NCBI GenBank assembly: GCA_030645365.1
Contig: JAUSMB010000037.1
Span: 1-44,272 of the forward strand
Reading direction: 5' to 3'
DNA: 44,272 nucleotides
Source: Rugosibacter sp.
GTDB taxonomy: Bacteria > Pseudomonadota > Gammaproteobacteria > Burkholderiales > Rhodocyclaceae
The translations under genes were made by a program, and so were the position numbers. The notes beneath the pieces are model-generated. The model saw only the letters and a program-made list of their open reading frames with translations. It was not told where the DNA came from and did no database searches. This document shows, one piece after another, positions 1 through 9,143 of this stretch. Within the stretch, counting starts at the first letter, position 1, and every line of letters begins with the position of its first letter.

Positions 1-1152
1 GATCTCGGCGTAGGACGCGGGGCGGATCGGATGCGCCATCGGCCCTGCATCCTCGGGGAACTGACCCATGCGCAAGCCGCGCACGGACTGGATGCGCGTC
101 ACCGCGCGCGAATGCACGTCCGCGCCGAATTCCTGATCGCGGAACACGGTCAGCCCCTCCTTCAATGACAACTGAAACCAGTCGCGGCAGGTGACGCGAT
201 TACCCGTCCAGTTATGGAAATACTCGTGCCCCACCACGCGGTCGATGTTCTGGTAATCCACGTCGGTCGCCGTATCCTGGCGCGCCAGCACATATTTGGT
301 ATTGAAAATGTTGAGGCCCTTGTTCTCCATCGCCCCCATGTTGAAGTCGCCCACCGCGACGATCATGTAGCCATCCAGATCCATCTCCAGCCCGAAGCGT
401 TCCTCGTCCCAGCGCATCGCCTTTTTCAAAGCGGCTAACGCATGGCCGCACTGGTCCAGCTTGCCCGGCTCGACATACACCGCACAACGCACCTGACGGC
501 CGGACGCAGTCACAAAAATATCCTCCAGCACGTCAAGCTTAGCCGCCACCAGCGCGAACAGGTAGCACGGCTTGGCGAAAGGATCTTCCCAGCGCGCCCA
601 GTGGCGTCCGCCATCCGCCTCACCCCTGGCAACGAGATTGCCATTGGAGAGCAGTTGCGGAAAGCGTTCTCGGTCAGCCTCGATGGTGCAGGCATAGCGC
701 GCCATCACGTCCGGCCGGTCAGGGAAAAAAGTGATGCGGCGGAAGCCCTCAGCCTCGCATTGCGTGAAATAGCCATCGCGCGAACGGTACAGGCCAGAGA
801 GCTGGGTGTTCTCGTCAGGCAGAATGCGCACCACGGTTTCGAGCACAAAAGCATCGGGCAGCGGCGCATGCACGGTCAGCGTGTCATCCGTCAGCGTGTA
901 ACGCGACGCATCTAGCGACGCATCCAGCGCCGTATCACCAACGCCGACTTTTTGTAAATCCAACCCTTCGCCATTCAACACCAGCGCACCCTGCGCCATC
1001 TGTGCCATCTGTAAATTACGCCGGCAATCCAGCCGGGCGCGCACCTCGGTGTAACCATCATGAATCGCCACATGCAGATCAACCGCATCGATCCACCACG
1101 CAGGCGGCGTGTAATCCTTGAGATAAATGACGTGCGGGGTTTCGGTGCGCAT
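1..1152 (-). CDS. pepN: Aminopeptidase N (N-terminal part, 3' end outside the window)
   Basis: Zinc metallo-aminopeptidase of family M1, which removes N-terminal residues from peptides in the cytoplasm. The reading frame is open from the ATG at 1152 to the window edge (384 codons). The translation matches E. coli PepN through the N-terminal beta domain (NGEGLDL, LYRSRDGYFTQCEAEGFRRITFFPDRPDV) and into the catalytic domain: the substrate-anchoring G-A-M-E-N, then the zinc motif H-E-Y-F-H-N-W, then the stretch KEGLTVFRDQEF. The second half of the protein is missing because it lies beyond position 1. The start is supported by AAGGAA about 6 bases upstream. Odd feature: residues about 67-75 are encoded by a copy of the dispersed 27-bp repeat, followed by a duplicated Asp-Ala-Ser unit. 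The family call is secure. Confidence 0.97.
   Translation of the reverse strand, partial: MRTETPHVIYLKDYTPPAWWIDAVDLHVAIHDGYTEVRARLDCRRNLQMAQMAQGALVLNGEGLDLQKVGVGDTALDASLDASRYTLTDDTLTVHAPLPDAFVLETVVRILPDENTQLSGLYRSRDGYFTQCEAEGFRRITFFPDRPDVMARYACTIEADRERFPQLLSNGNLVARGEADGGRHWARWEDPFAKPCYLFALVAAKLDVLEDIFVTASGRQVRCAVYVEPGKLDQCGHALAALKKAMRWDEERFGLEMDLDGYMIVAVGDFNMGAMENKGLNIFNTKYVLARQDTATDVDYQNIDRVVGHEYFHNWTGNRVTCRDWFQLSLKEGLTVFRDQEFGADVHSRAVTRIQSVRGLRMGQFPEDAGPMAHPIRPASYAEI
903..926 (+). repeat. 12-bp tandem duplication abutting repeat copy 1
   Basis: GCGACGCATCTA is followed directly by GCGACGCATCCA, 11 of 12 bases identical, and this abuts the dispersed repeat at 927. In PepN it adds four residues (D-A-S-L/D-A-S-R). 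It could be replication slippage or a scar of the repeat's arrival. Confidence 0.75.
927..953 (-). repeat. Dispersed 27-bp repeat, copy 1 (inside pepN)
   Basis: On the minus strand this reads AAAAAGTCGGCGT then TGGTGATACGGCGC, differing at one position from the consensus I derive from the window. It is read in frame as K-V-G-V-G-D-T-A in the N-terminal beta domain of PepN, a poorly conserved surface of the family. Confidence 0.8.
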
Positions 1153-1517
1153 ATCGGGTTCCTTGAAAAATCAGTGCGGCAAAAGGGCAGTGTCCACAGC
1201 CACCACTGTCGTGAAATCGGGCGCCGCCACGGCATTCATATAGGCGCGGATCAATGCCTTGGTGAGATAGCGTCCATGCGCCTTTGGAATGTTTGATGTT
1301 TTGCGGGCGAAGAAGCCCGGCGAGTGTACCGGCAAACATGGCCAATGACATGGCATTTTGCACATGACTTCACCATGCTCTCCATACCGCCCACATGCCT
1401 GGCTGCATCGAGCGTTAATGACGTGCTAAAACATCAAGGGAAATTGCAGAAAGCGGGAAAGAGAACTTAATAAGGAAACTTAATAAGGAAACTTAATAAG
1501 CGGATTTAATGAGCGGA
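1153..1517. other. Gap between pepN and the DUF882 peptidase gene
   Basis: No convincing gene. A short minus-strand open frame at 1171-1365 (64 codons, ending A-V-D-T-A-L-L-P-H 18 bases before pepN) has a plausible-looking C-terminal half but no recognisable family, so it could be a remnant or chance. The left part presumably holds the pepN promoter. A 13-bp tandem repeat lies at 1464-1501. Confidence 0.5.
1464..1501. repeat. Tandem repeat, three 13-bp units
   Basis: AACTTAATAAGGA occurs at 1464-1476 and 1477-1489, and a third unit at 1490-1500 is broken after AACTTAATAAG. A fainter fourth (ATTTAATGAG) follows. The array is just downstream of the DUF882 gene stop codon. It is AT-rich against a GC-richer background. 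Confidence 0.9.
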
Positions 1518-2099
1518 TTACCAAGCCCTCACACGGCCCGTATCCACATGCACAAAATTCGATTCGGGGTAATAACCGACGCCTCCCACTTGTAACGCGA
1601 TAGCCGCACGGCGCAGCTGATCCAGCGGAATGCCTTCTATATGAATATCAACCGCCCGGCCTTGCATGTGCAAACTGGTTTTTGCTACACCGCCCGAATG
1701 CGCGGCCAGCATGGCATTGGTTTTTGGCGAACGATAGCCTGAAATAATCTGAAACGGCTTTGGTGTTGCCAGCACGCCCTGCAGGGTGTACAGCAGGTCA
1801 AGCAAAGGCAACTCCATCGGAAGCACGTCATTGGTCCGATAATCGCGCAAAATATGGTTGATATCAGTTAGCGCATCGGGCAAATAATTGCCATCAGCCC
1901 AATAACTGGCCTTAAGATTTTCGCCAGTATGCCGGTTATAAAACGCAAGCTCGCGCACACCCGCACGCACACTATTTTTTGATTCTCGGTCAACCGTTGC
2001 CAAGGCTGGCCAGCTGCGCAATCCTGTGAGCGCAACTGCGGTGCCTACTGCACCTGCCTTAAGCCATCCACGCCGTTTCGTACATACTCGCTGACTCAT
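1518..2099 (-). CDS. DUF882/YcbK-type murein peptidase (M15-like), Tat-exported
   Basis: Predicted periplasmic zinc D,D-carboxypeptidase/endopeptidase-fold protein of the YcbK (DUF882, peptidase M15_2) family acting on peptidoglycan. The 193-residue protein has the family's metal motif S-L-H-M-Q-G-R-A-V-D (His144, Asp151) and F-V-H-V-D-T-G (His184). The N-terminus KRRGWLKAGAVGTAVALTG looks like a twin-arginine signal ending near A-L-A. I chose the ATG at 2099 rather than 2156 because GGAGGG sits 5-11 bases upstream and the longer version would overlap the transpeptidase gene and bury the signal. The start is 13 bases after the L,D-transpeptidase stop, so the two are probably co-transcribed. 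The same ldtD-ycbK pairing occurs in E. coli. Substrate is inferred from family only. Confidence 0.88.
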   Translation of the reverse strand: MSQRVCTKRRGWLKAGAVGTAVALTGLRSWPALATVDRESKNSVRAGVRELAFYNRHTGENLKASYWADGNYLPDALTDINHILRDYRTNDVLPMELPLLDLLYTLQGVLATPKPFQIISGYRSPKTNAMLAAHSGGVAKTSLHMQGRAVDIHIEGIPLDQLRRAAIALQVGGVGYYPESNFVHVDTGRVRAW

Positions 2100-2112
2100 T
2101 TTTTCCCTCCTA

Positions 2113-3081
2113 TCAATGCAAGCCAGAAGACGGTGTGGCGGTAATATCACGCGCAATACCGTCTTTCAACTTTAATACATTTTCAGCATGCGCCCAGTCG
2201 ATACGCTCCGTCAACAATTTTTCGCGGGCCAACTGCTTTAGCGCTGCCATGGAAATACCTCCGCGATTATAACTATCCCGCTGTACCTCAAGGAAAATAC
2301 GCCCTGCAGATTCTGTCATGAGCAATGGAGCATAAATAATACGGCCCGTTGCTCCCTGCGATACTTGCGCAAAGAGTGCTTCGATATCATCAGGATGCAG
2401 CCGAATACAGCCATGACTTTGAAAATGATACACACTTGCGGGTGCGGTAGTGCCATGAATTCCGATGGAGTCAAGACTCAGCCCCATCCAGTATTTACCC
2501 AGCGGATTATCTGGCCCCGGAGGCACCCTCGTTTTAACTTCCTTGCCTGCGCGTCGCATCTCTTCCTGTATGGATCGCGGCACGATCCATGTTTTGTTAT
2601 CCGATTTATTGATGATGCTGAATTCACCCGCCGGTGTCCGCCAAGTCGATTTGCCCAGCCCTACCGGATACGCAGCAACAAGTTGAGCATCACGGAAAAA
2701 ATAAAGCATGCGCTGCGGTAAATTGATCAGCAAACCGTTGTCTAGCAAGGCTGGCAAAATATGCCGGTTGTCGATCGTTATTTTTTGTCCGGGGTTCAGA
2801 TGGGCATTAACCTTCAAGGCATTTTCACGTGCCAGTACTTCGGGCGCAGCACCAAAGCGCGCACCGATCTTGGTCAGCGAGTCACCCGCCTGTACGCTAT
2901 AGTCAAACACGCCATCAGTAACAGTCAACACTGGGGACTCTGCCTTGGCCCATGGAAGATAGATCAGGCAAGCAACCAGCAAGCCGTGCCATAAGAATCG
3001 ATGTAGTGAAATAAGCGATGTCTCCACGTTCAGTTTTTTAACTTGACTCAGGTGTGTGTTTAACACTGGCAGATGTAACAT
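2113..3081 (-). CDS. L,D-transpeptidase (LysM + YkuD)
   Basis: Periplasmic enzyme that forms 3-3 cross-links in peptidoglycan or attaches proteins to it, by the YkuD cysteine mechanism. Domains: hydrophobic signal/anchor at about residues 26-48 ending A-K-A, LysM at about 60-103 (YSVQAGDSLTKIGARFG), YkuD at about 115-255 with catalytic motif S-H-G-C-I-R (His223, Cys225, Arg227) and the upstream I-G-I-H-G. A basic 60-residue tail follows. The N-terminus before the signal is long; a GTG about 19 codons inside (N-V-E-T-S) would give a more usual signal peptide, so the start is uncertain. It leads a two-gene unit with the DUF882 peptidase, and is divergent from bioA across 224 bp. Confidence 0.92.
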   Translation of the reverse strand: MLHLPVLNTHLSQVKKLNVETSLISLHRFLWHGLLVACLIYLPWAKAESPVLTVTDGVFDYSVQAGDSLTKIGARFGAAPEVLARENALKVNAHLNPGQKITIDNRHILPALLDNGLLINLPQRMLYFFRDAQLVAAYPVGLGKSTWRTPAGEFSIINKSDNKTWIVPRSIQEEMRRAGKEVKTRVPPGPDNPLGKYWMGLSLDSIGIHGTTAPASVYHFQSHGCIRLHPDDIEALFAQVSQGATGRIIYAPLLMTESAGRIFLEVQRDSYNRGGISMAALKQLAREKLLTERIDWAHAENVLKLKDGIARDITATPSSGLH

Positions 3082-3305
3082 TTTGTGCCATGTGCTTCCC
3101 TTTTTTCGCTGGCAAGTTGATTAATTAGCAGCGTTGATTCTTTAAAAAATAACCGGTGAATCATCCCCCTTGCTGAAGGCGCAAATCTATCACAACACAG
3201 GTGCGCAATCCCTGCTTGTTCGCGAGCCTCGCCCCTCTGCTGCGCACAAGTCATCAATACCCGCTGGTACACTGACGTGGCGATACCCATTTATTAATTA
3301 CCAGC

Positions 3306-4577
3306 ATGCCTACTAAAAAATCCATTGCCGCGCTTGATTGCATTTGGTTGCCCTATACCCAAATGGCTACCGCGCCACCTCCTCACATCGCCGTAGCAAC
3401 CCATGGTGTGCGCATCGTATTGGACAATGGACGAGAGCTGATTGATGGCACCTCCTCCTGGTGGACAGCCTGCCATGGTTACAACCATCCGCACATTCAC
3501 GCAGCGGTAAGCCACCAGCTTGATGTCATGCCGCATGTCATGTTTGGCGGCCTGGTGCATGAGCCCGCCTTGAGGCTTGCCTCACGCTTGAGCGCACTAT
3601 TGCCGGGCGATCTGGAGCGCGTATTCTTCACCGAGTCTGGCTCGGTCGCAGTTGAAGTTGCACTCAAAATGGCACGCCAGTACTGGATCAATGGTGGCCA
3701 ACCCAAACGCCAGCGCATCATTCACTTTCGCCACAGCTATCACGGCGACACGTTTGCCACCATGGCGGTCTGCGATCCTGAAGAGGGCATGCATACACGG
3801 TTTTCCACTGTCATGCCCCAGGAAATCATGGCTGAATTGCCCACAGACGAAACCAGCCACGCGGCTTTTGAGCAGTGTCTGGCGCTGCATGCTCATGAAG
3901 TTGCCGCCGTGATTATTGAACCGCTCGTACAAGGCGCGGGCGGCATGAAAATGCATGATGCCCCAACGCTAACCAGAGTAGCCGCAAGTTGCACACGGCA
4001 TAACGTGTTGTTGATCGCGGACGAAATCATGACCGGCTTTGGACGCACAGGGCGCATGTTCGCCTGCGAAGAAGCGGAAATAACACCCGACATCATGTGC
4101 CTTTCCAAGGCGCTCACGGGCGGCACAGTTGCCTTGGCCGCTACCGTGGCACGGCGTCATTTATTCGAAGCCTTTCTCAGCAATGACCCGGCCGCCGCTT
4201 TAATGCATGGCCCGACGTTTATGGCAAATCCACTGGCGTGTGCCGCAGCGCATGCCTCGCTCGACCTGTTCGCGCAGGAGCCACGTCTGGCGCAGGTGGC
4301 TGCCATAGAGCTGCAACTAAAAGACGAACTCGCGCCTTGCCGTCAATTTGCGCATGTCCATGATGTGCGCGTCAAGGGCGCCATTGGTGTCGTTGAAATG
4401 CGCGGAGCAATTAACCTCACCGCTTACCGCACACGATTTGCAGAACTGGGGGTGTGGGTGCGGCCCTTTGGCAATGTGGTTTATCTCATGCCGCCCTTTA
4501 TCATTTCCCCGCAGGATCTGCGCACGCTGACAAGCGCGATCGTACAGGTAATGAGCGAGTACGCTGATAAAAATTAA
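3306..4577 (+). CDS. bioA: Adenosylmethionine-8-amino-7-oxononanoate aminotransferase
   Basis: PLP-dependent class III aminotransferase converting KAPA to DAPA with S-adenosylmethionine as amino donor, in biotin synthesis. The 423-residue protein shows the BioA hallmarks W-L-P-Y-T-Q-M, D-G-T-S-S-W-W, the H-G-Y-N-H-P stretch, M-F-G-G-L-V-H-E-P-A, the PLP-phosphate region S-G-S-V-A-V-E-V-A, the acidic PLP contact I-A-D-E (Asp239), and the Schiff-base lysine in C-L-S-K-A-L-T-G-G (Lys268). Length is normal. It stands alone: no bioB, bioC, bioD or bioF is nearby, so the remainder of the pathway must be elsewhere. No strong ribosome site precedes the ATG. The downstream 146 bp, convergent with the next gene, shows nothing recognisable. 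Confidence 0.95.
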   Translation: MPTKKSIAALDCIWLPYTQMATAPPPHIAVATHGVRIVLDNGRELIDGTSSWWTACHGYNHPHIHAAVSHQLDVMPHVMFGGLVHEPALRLASRLSALLPGDLERVFFTESGSVAVEVALKMARQYWINGGQPKRQRIIHFRHSYHGDTFATMAVCDPEEGMHTRFSTVMPQEIMAELPTDETSHAAFEQCLALHAHEVAAVIIEPLVQGAGGMKMHDAPTLTRVAASCTRHNVLLIADEIMTGFGRTGRMFACEEAEITPDIMCLSKALTGGTVALAATVARRHLFEAFLSNDPAAALMHGPTFMANPLACAAAHASLDLFAQEPRLAQVAAIELQLKDELAPCRQFAHVHDVRVKGAIGVVEMRGAINLTAYRTRFAELGVWVRPFGNVVYLMPPFIISPQDLRTLTSAIVQVMSEYADKN

Positions 4578-4723
4578 GCACCGAACAAGGGAAAAATCAG
4601 CACTCGGCAGCGTACGTCGTAGTGAATCCAGTGGTTCCAGTAACTCCCGTGTTTTCAGCTCATCCATGGTTGAGGCTACCATGCGTTAAAACGACGCAAC
4701 ACGCTCACATGGCGCTTAAACCA

Positions 4724-5494
4724 TTAAATCTTATCGGGCGGACGCGGCCCACGACGGGGTTTTTTAAAGAAACGCTTGGCAGGCCGTGGCGTATCTGCAC
4801 CACCGGCCCCATGGGGTGCCGCTGCACCAGGACCACCAGGCCCAGCGTTTGGCACTGAACCATGTGCGCCATGTGTACCATTGGGTCGGTGATGACGTCC
4901 TGCATTAGGTGACGACGCAGGGCGCCGCCCCGGCTCTGCAAAACGACTTGGCTTTTGATGGCGCCCGACATTGAGATCAACATTTGGCGACTGCACTCGA
5001 TTGCCTGGTGCAAGCTGGATCTCCAGCTCAATCAATTCGTCCCACAACGCATCCGTGCGATCACGATCAGGAATCGCCAGCAGTTCGCGTAAACGGCGGC
5101 GTGGATCAGGCAGGGGTGGCGTAGCAGGCTTGAATTCTGCTGGCGGAGTAGCCCGCACAACGGGCACTGGGTCTGGTGTGGAAAGCCCTGGAACGAAAGG
5201 TGCTGGTTCTTCAGTAGCATTTGTCTCAGGCACAGGAGAATCAGCCAGTTTTTCGGACATGACTTCAGTCGTGGCCTTATACCCAGCCTCGTCCGTGGCC
5301 TCACTCGGTGCTTTTACTTTATCCGAAACGTCAAGCACGGTATCAATCTTGGGGACAATCGTCTTTTCAACCGCCCTTCTGACGGTTCTTTTAACCGGAC
5401 TTTGAAGCGGAACATCAACTACCGATTCAGCTGATTTTTCAGCGGTGTCTTCAGTTATTCCCATGGGCTGTTCCGGGATGGATTGTTCATTCAT
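4724..5494 (-). CDS. Low-complexity protein of unknown function with a basic tail
   Basis: I do not recognise this 256-residue protein. It has an acidic, Pro/Val/Glu-rich N-terminal half (residues 1-130), a short predicted helical core at about 130-165 (arginine-rich DPRRRLRELLAIP, then DALWDELIELEIQLAPG), and a Gly/Pro/His/Arg-rich second half. It ends in a strongly basic segment at about 236-256 (K-R-F-F-K-K-P-R-R-G). No signal peptide or membrane segment is seen. The composition suggests an intrinsically disordered protein; the basic tail could contact nucleic acid, which is inference only. It lies downstream of mrp on the same strand with 125 bp between, including a copy of the dispersed repeat. 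Coding status is supported by length and by the ordered helical core. Confidence 0.7.
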   Translation of the reverse strand: MNEQSIPEQPMGITEDTAEKSAESVVDVPLQSPVKRTVRRAVEKTIVPKIDTVLDVSDKVKAPSEATDEAGYKATTEVMSEKLADSPVPETNATEEPAPFVPGLSTPDPVPVVRATPPAEFKPATPPLPDPRRRLRELLAIPDRDRTDALWDELIELEIQLAPGNRVQSPNVDLNVGRHQKPSRFAEPGRRPASSPNAGRHHRPNGTHGAHGSVPNAGPGGPGAAAPHGAGGADTPRPAKRFFKKPRRGPRPPDKI

Positions 5495-5594
5495 GGGAAT
5501 ATTTCGCCTGAAATAAATTACATACTGTCATAAGCACTCCTGCACTCCTTTTACTGCGCACTTTGCACGGGTTTGACATCAATCCAGCCTCATT

Positions 5595-5620
5595 GCGCCG
5601 TATCACCAGCGCCGACTTTT
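5595..5620 (-). repeat. Dispersed 27-bp repeat, copy 2 (abuts the mrp stop codon)
   Basis: On the minus strand it reads AAAAGTCGGCGC then TGGTGATACGGCGC, matching the consensus apart from one fewer leading A. The first A is the last base of the mrp TGA stop. It is one of two intergenic copies and shows that the element is not protein-driven. Confidence 0.85.
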
Positions 5621-6720
5621 CATGTGTTCTGAATGACAATTTTCGGAAACTTGCTCGTCTGATCTTGTGCTTGCTCAGCCATTTTTATCGCAAGCCGACG
5701 AGCGATGGTGGCGTAAATCGCAGCAACACGGCCATCGGGTTCGGCAACAACAGTCGGCTTGCCAGAATCGGTCTGTTCGCGAATCGCGATATCCAGTGGC
5801 AGCGCACCAAGCAACTCAAGATCATAATCCTTTGCCATACGGTCGCCACCACCACTGCCAAAAATCGACTCTGCGTGACCGCACTGCGAGCAAATGTGGA
5901 TACTCATATTTTCCACAACGCCCAAGATCGGCACGCCAACCTTCTGGAACATTTTAAGCCCTTTGCGCGCATCCAGCAATGCAATATCCTGCGGTGTCGT
6001 CACAATAACCGCCCCCGTGACCGGCACTTGCTGCGCCAGAGTCAGTTGAATATCGCCCGTGCCGGGGGGCATATCAACAATCAGGTAATCGACATCCTGC
6101 CAACGCGTTTCATTGAGCAACTGCATCAGTGCTTGAGTTACCATCGGGCCGCGCCATACCATCGGCTGCTCAGGGTCAATCAGCAAACCAATCGACATGG
6201 CTTGTATGCCATGCGCCATCATGGGAAAAATACCCTTGCCTTCAACCGCCTCAGGTTGGCCATGAATGCCCAGCATTTGTGGTAGTGATGGTCCATAAAT
6301 ATCGGCATCCAGAATGCCTACCGTCGCGCCTTCCTTCATCAGTGCCAGCGCCAGATTCACGGCGGTGGTGGATTTCCCTACCCCGCCTTTGCCGCTGGCC
6401 ACGGCAATAATATTTTTTACGCCGGGGATCAATTTCACCCCACGCTGTACCGCATGCGCAACGACGGTGGAATAAACATGGACAGTGATCTTGCCAATAT
6501 CCGGGATACCTTGCAAGCCTGCAACCACCAGCGCATGCAACACTTCCAGTTGGCTTTTGGCCGGGTAGCCCAGCGCTACATCCAGCGTGACATCCGCGCC
6601 CGAAACCTGCATATTTTTAATGCTGCGGCTGGATACAAAATCCCGGCCGGTATTGGGGTCAAGCACACCCTTTAATGCATTCTGAATCGTGTGTTCGGTT
6701 ATTTGTGCGAAAGTTGTCAT
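5620..6720 (-). CDS. apbC: Iron-sulfur cluster carrier ATPase Mrp/ApbC
   Basis: Cytosolic P-loop ATPase (Mrp/NBP35 family) that binds and transfers Fe-S clusters to apo-proteins. The 366-residue protein has an N-terminal MIP18/DUF59-like domain (about 5-85), a deviant Walker A S-G-K-G-G-V-G-K-S (109-117), the Mrp signature D-A-D-I-Y-G-P-S-L-P, D-M-P-P-G-T-G-D (Walker B region), and the cluster-binding C-S-Q-C (Cys277, Cys280). It is divergent from metG across 214 bp, the same neighbour as in many proteobacteria, including E. coli. The C-terminus is normal and ends exactly where repeat copy 2 begins. Confidence 0.96.
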   Translation of the reverse strand: MTTFAQITEHTIQNALKGVLDPNTGRDFVSSRSIKNMQVSGADVTLDVALGYPAKSQLEVLHALVVAGLQGIPDIGKITVHVYSTVVAHAVQRGVKLIPGVKNIIAVASGKGGVGKSTTAVNLALALMKEGATVGILDADIYGPSLPQMLGIHGQPEAVEGKGIFPMMAHGIQAMSIGLLIDPEQPMVWRGPMVTQALMQLLNETRWQDVDYLIVDMPPGTGDIQLTLAQQVPVTGAVIVTTPQDIALLDARKGLKMFQKVGVPILGVVENMSIHICSQCGHAESIFGSGGGDRMAKDYDLELLGALPLDIAIREQTDSGKPTVVAEPDGRVAAIYATIARRLAIKMAEQAQDQTSKFPKIVIQNT

Positions 6721-6829
6721 GGCAGCAGGGGCGAAGGTAATTCCAAAATAAATCTAAATAATTCCAGATGGGGCTGGCCGCTCTTTGTTCTTTGAATTGG
6801 CGGTTCGATGAGCATTCGCTAACTTGATA

Positions 6830-6846
6830 TTGGTACATTATACCAA
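6830..6846. promoter_or_regulatory. Inverted repeat in the mrp-metG divergent region
   Basis: TTGGTA and TACCAA are separated by CATTA, in the 214-bp space between two divergent genes. It could be an operator, but I see no matching -35/-10 pair around it, and a 6-bp arm may be chance. Confidence 0.3.
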
Positions 6847-6934
6847 GTGAAACCTGCGCTGCTCCCTAGAGCAGCCAAGCCTTTGCTAAACTTGGCAGCT
6901 AACCGAACCTTACTTAACTTACTCAAATAACGCC

Positions 6935-8998
6935 ATGGCTCGCAAAATTCTTGTCACCAGTGCCCTGCCCTACGCCAACGGCGCAATTCATCTTGGTCAT
7001 CTGGTCGGCTATATGCAAACCGATATCTGGGTGCGCCTGCAAAAGCTGCGCGGCCGCGAATGCTGGTATGTCTGTGCTGATGATACACATGGCACGCCCA
7101 TCATGCTGCGCGCAGAAAAGGAAGGCATCACGCCAGAGCAGTTGATCGGCCGCATGCATACCGAACACAGCCGCGACTTCGCTGGCTTTCACGTAGCCTT
7201 TGACAACTATTACACCACGCATTCCGACGAGACACGGGGATATGCGGAAGAAATTTACGCAAAACTCAAAACCGTTGGCTTGATTGATGTGCGCTCCATC
7301 GAGCAATATTACGACCCGGTCAAACAGATGTTTCTGCCCGACCGCTTCATCAAGGGCGAGTGTCCCAAATGTGGCGCCAAAGATCAATATGGTGATTCCT
7401 GCGAAGTCTGCGGCGCGGCCTATGCACCGACCGATTTGAAAGATCCGTATTCGGCAATCTCTGGCGCCAAGCCGGAATTGCGCTCATCCGAACATTATTT
7501 TTTCAAACTCTCCGACCCACGCTGCCAGGAATTCCTGCGTCACTGGACCAGCGAGCCCGGCCATCTGCAGATCGAGGCCACCAACAAACTGCAAGAATGG
7601 TTAGGCGCGCCTGGCGAGAACAAACTCACCGACTGGGACATCTCGCGCGATGCCCCGTATTTCGGCTTTGAAATTCCCGATGCACCGGGCAAATTTTTTT
7701 ACGTCTGGCTCGATGCGCCGATTGGCTACATGGGTTCGTTCCAAAATCTGTGTGCTAAAAAAGGGCTGGATTTCAACGAGTTCTGGGGCAAGGACTCCAC
7801 CGCCGAGCTGTACCATTTCATCGGCAAGGACATTCTTTATTTTCATGCCCTGTTCTGGCCCGCCGAACTTGAATTTTCGGGCTATCGCACGCCGACTCAG
7901 GTATTCGCGCATGGCTTTTTAACGGTGGATGGTGCCAAGATGAGCAAGTCGCGCGGCACTTTCATCACCGCTGAATCCTACCTGACACAAGGCCTCAACC
8001 CGGAATGGCTGCGCTACTACTTCGCCGCCAAGCTCAATGGTTCCATGGAAGACATTGACCTGAACCTGGATGATTTTGTCAGCCGCGTGAATTCTGATCT
8101 CATCGGGAAATACATCAATATCGCCAGTCGCGCAGCGGGTTTTATCGAGAAACATTTTGCCGGAAAATTGCTGGATGAAGATTTTCATGAGCGCTTGCGC
8201 ACCTACCTGCCTGATGTGGCACTTGCCGCCAACGAAATTGCCCAATATTACGAAACCCGTGATTTTGCCCGCGCCACCCGCCGCATCATGGCCCTGGCCG
8301 ATCAGGTGAACCAATATGTTGATCATCATCAACCATGGAAATTAGCCAAACATGGTGGAAAAGAACGCGAATTACATGTGGTGTGTACAACCCTGATCAA
8401 TGCCTTCCGCCTGCTCACGCTGTATCTCAAACCCATACTGCCCAAACTCGCGCAACGTGCCGAAGAGTTTCTCAATATTGCACCGCTTGACTGGAGTGAC
8501 GCCGACCATCTGCTGCCGCCTTCGCATCTCATCAACCCGTACGAACACCTCATGCAGCGCATCGAAGCCAAACAAATTGAAGCACTTCTCGCAGCCAATC
8601 GCGAAACCATGACAACCCCCACAACACCTACCGAAGCGCCACTCTCCGCCCCGGAATTTGCCCCCACCATAGCCATTGACGATTTCAGCAAGATTGACCT
8701 GCGCATCGCCCGCATCAGCGATGCACAACATGTGGAAGGCGCTGACAAGCTGATCCGCCTGACGCTGGATTTGGGCAATGAAACACGGCAAGTCTTCGCC
8801 GGTATCAAATCCGCTTACGATCCGGCGCAGCTGATTGGGCGACTTACCGTCATGGTGGCCAACCTCGCGCCACGCAAGATGAAATTCGGCCTTTCCGAGG
8901 GAATGGTGCTGGCCGCCTCCGACCCTGATGGAAAGTCACCCGGGCTTTTTCTGTTGTCCCCCGACAGCGGCGCACAACCGGGTATGCGTGTTAAATAA
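6935..8998 (+). CDS. metG: Methionyl-tRNA synthetase
   Basis: Charges tRNA-Met with methionine. The 687-residue protein is of the zinc-containing, dimeric E. coli type: class I signature H-L-G-H (19-22), a zinc knuckle C-P-K-C ... C-E-V-C at about 143-160, K-M-S-K-S at about 334-338, an anticodon-binding helical domain with N-x-x-W-like features, and a C-terminal tRNA-binding (EMAPII/Trbp111-like) domain at about 575-687 ([12 protein letters not shown] ... [15 protein letters not shown]). A Thr/Pro/Ala-rich linker joins the last domain. The start ATG is followed by the canonical [15 protein letters not shown]. Normal length, no anomaly. Confidence 0.98.
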   Translation: MARKILVTSALPYANGAIHLGHLVGYMQTDIWVRLQKLRGRECWYVCADDTHGTPIMLRAEKEGITPEQLIGRMHTEHSRDFAGFHVAFDNYYTTHSDETRGYAEEIYAKLKTVGLIDVRSIEQYYDPVKQMFLPDRFIKGECPKCGAKDQYGDSCEVCGAAYAPTDLKDPYSAISGAKPELRSSEHYFFKLSDPRCQEFLRHWTSEPGHLQIEATNKLQEWLGAPGENKLTDWDISRDAPYFGFEIPDAPGKFFYVWLDAPIGYMGSFQNLCAKKGLDFNEFWGKDSTAELYHFIGKDILYFHALFWPAELEFSGYRTPTQVFAHGFLTVDGAKMSKSRGTFITAESYLTQGLNPEWLRYYFAAKLNGSMEDIDLNLDDFVSRVNSDLIGKYINIASRAAGFIEKHFAGKLLDEDFHERLRTYLPDVALAANEIAQYYETRDFARATRRIMALADQVNQYVDHHQPWKLAKHGGKERELHVVCTTLINAFRLLTLYLKPILPKLAQRAEEFLNIAPLDWSDADHLLPPSHLINPYEHLMQRIEAKQIEALLAANRETMTTPTTPTEAPLSAPEFAPTIAIDDFSKIDLRIARISDAQHVEGADKLIRLTLDLGNETRQVFAGIKSAYDPAQLIGRLTVMVANLAPRKMKFGLSEGMVLAASDPDGKSPGLFLLSPDSGAQPGMRVK

Positions 8999-9088
8999 AT
9001 TGACACATATGTTCATTTCTCGACAAGCTAGTAATAATTCTGTTAAAAAGTAATCCATAACCATTTGATATAAATAATATTTAACTAC

Positions 9089-9104
9089 TGGCATACTAAA
9101 TGCT
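9089..9104 (+). promoter_or_regulatory. Sigma-54-type promoter for the prepilin gene
   Basis: TGGCATACTAAATGCT carries the invariant GG (9090-9091) and GC (9102-9103) separated by exactly 10 bases, as sigma-54 (RpoN) promoters require. It deviates at one base of the usual TTGC. It lies 40 bases before the prepilin ATG. Pilin genes in several proteobacteria are RpoN-dependent. No activator site was identified. Confidence 0.6.
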
Positions 9105-9143
9105 TGTACTTGATGTCACTTTTCTTAATCTCAAAGGAAAATC

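Noticed and set aside
5595-5620. Repeat copy 2 as the mrp terminator
   Set aside because: The arms pair over only about 4 bp (GCGC), and on the mrp strand no T-run follows.
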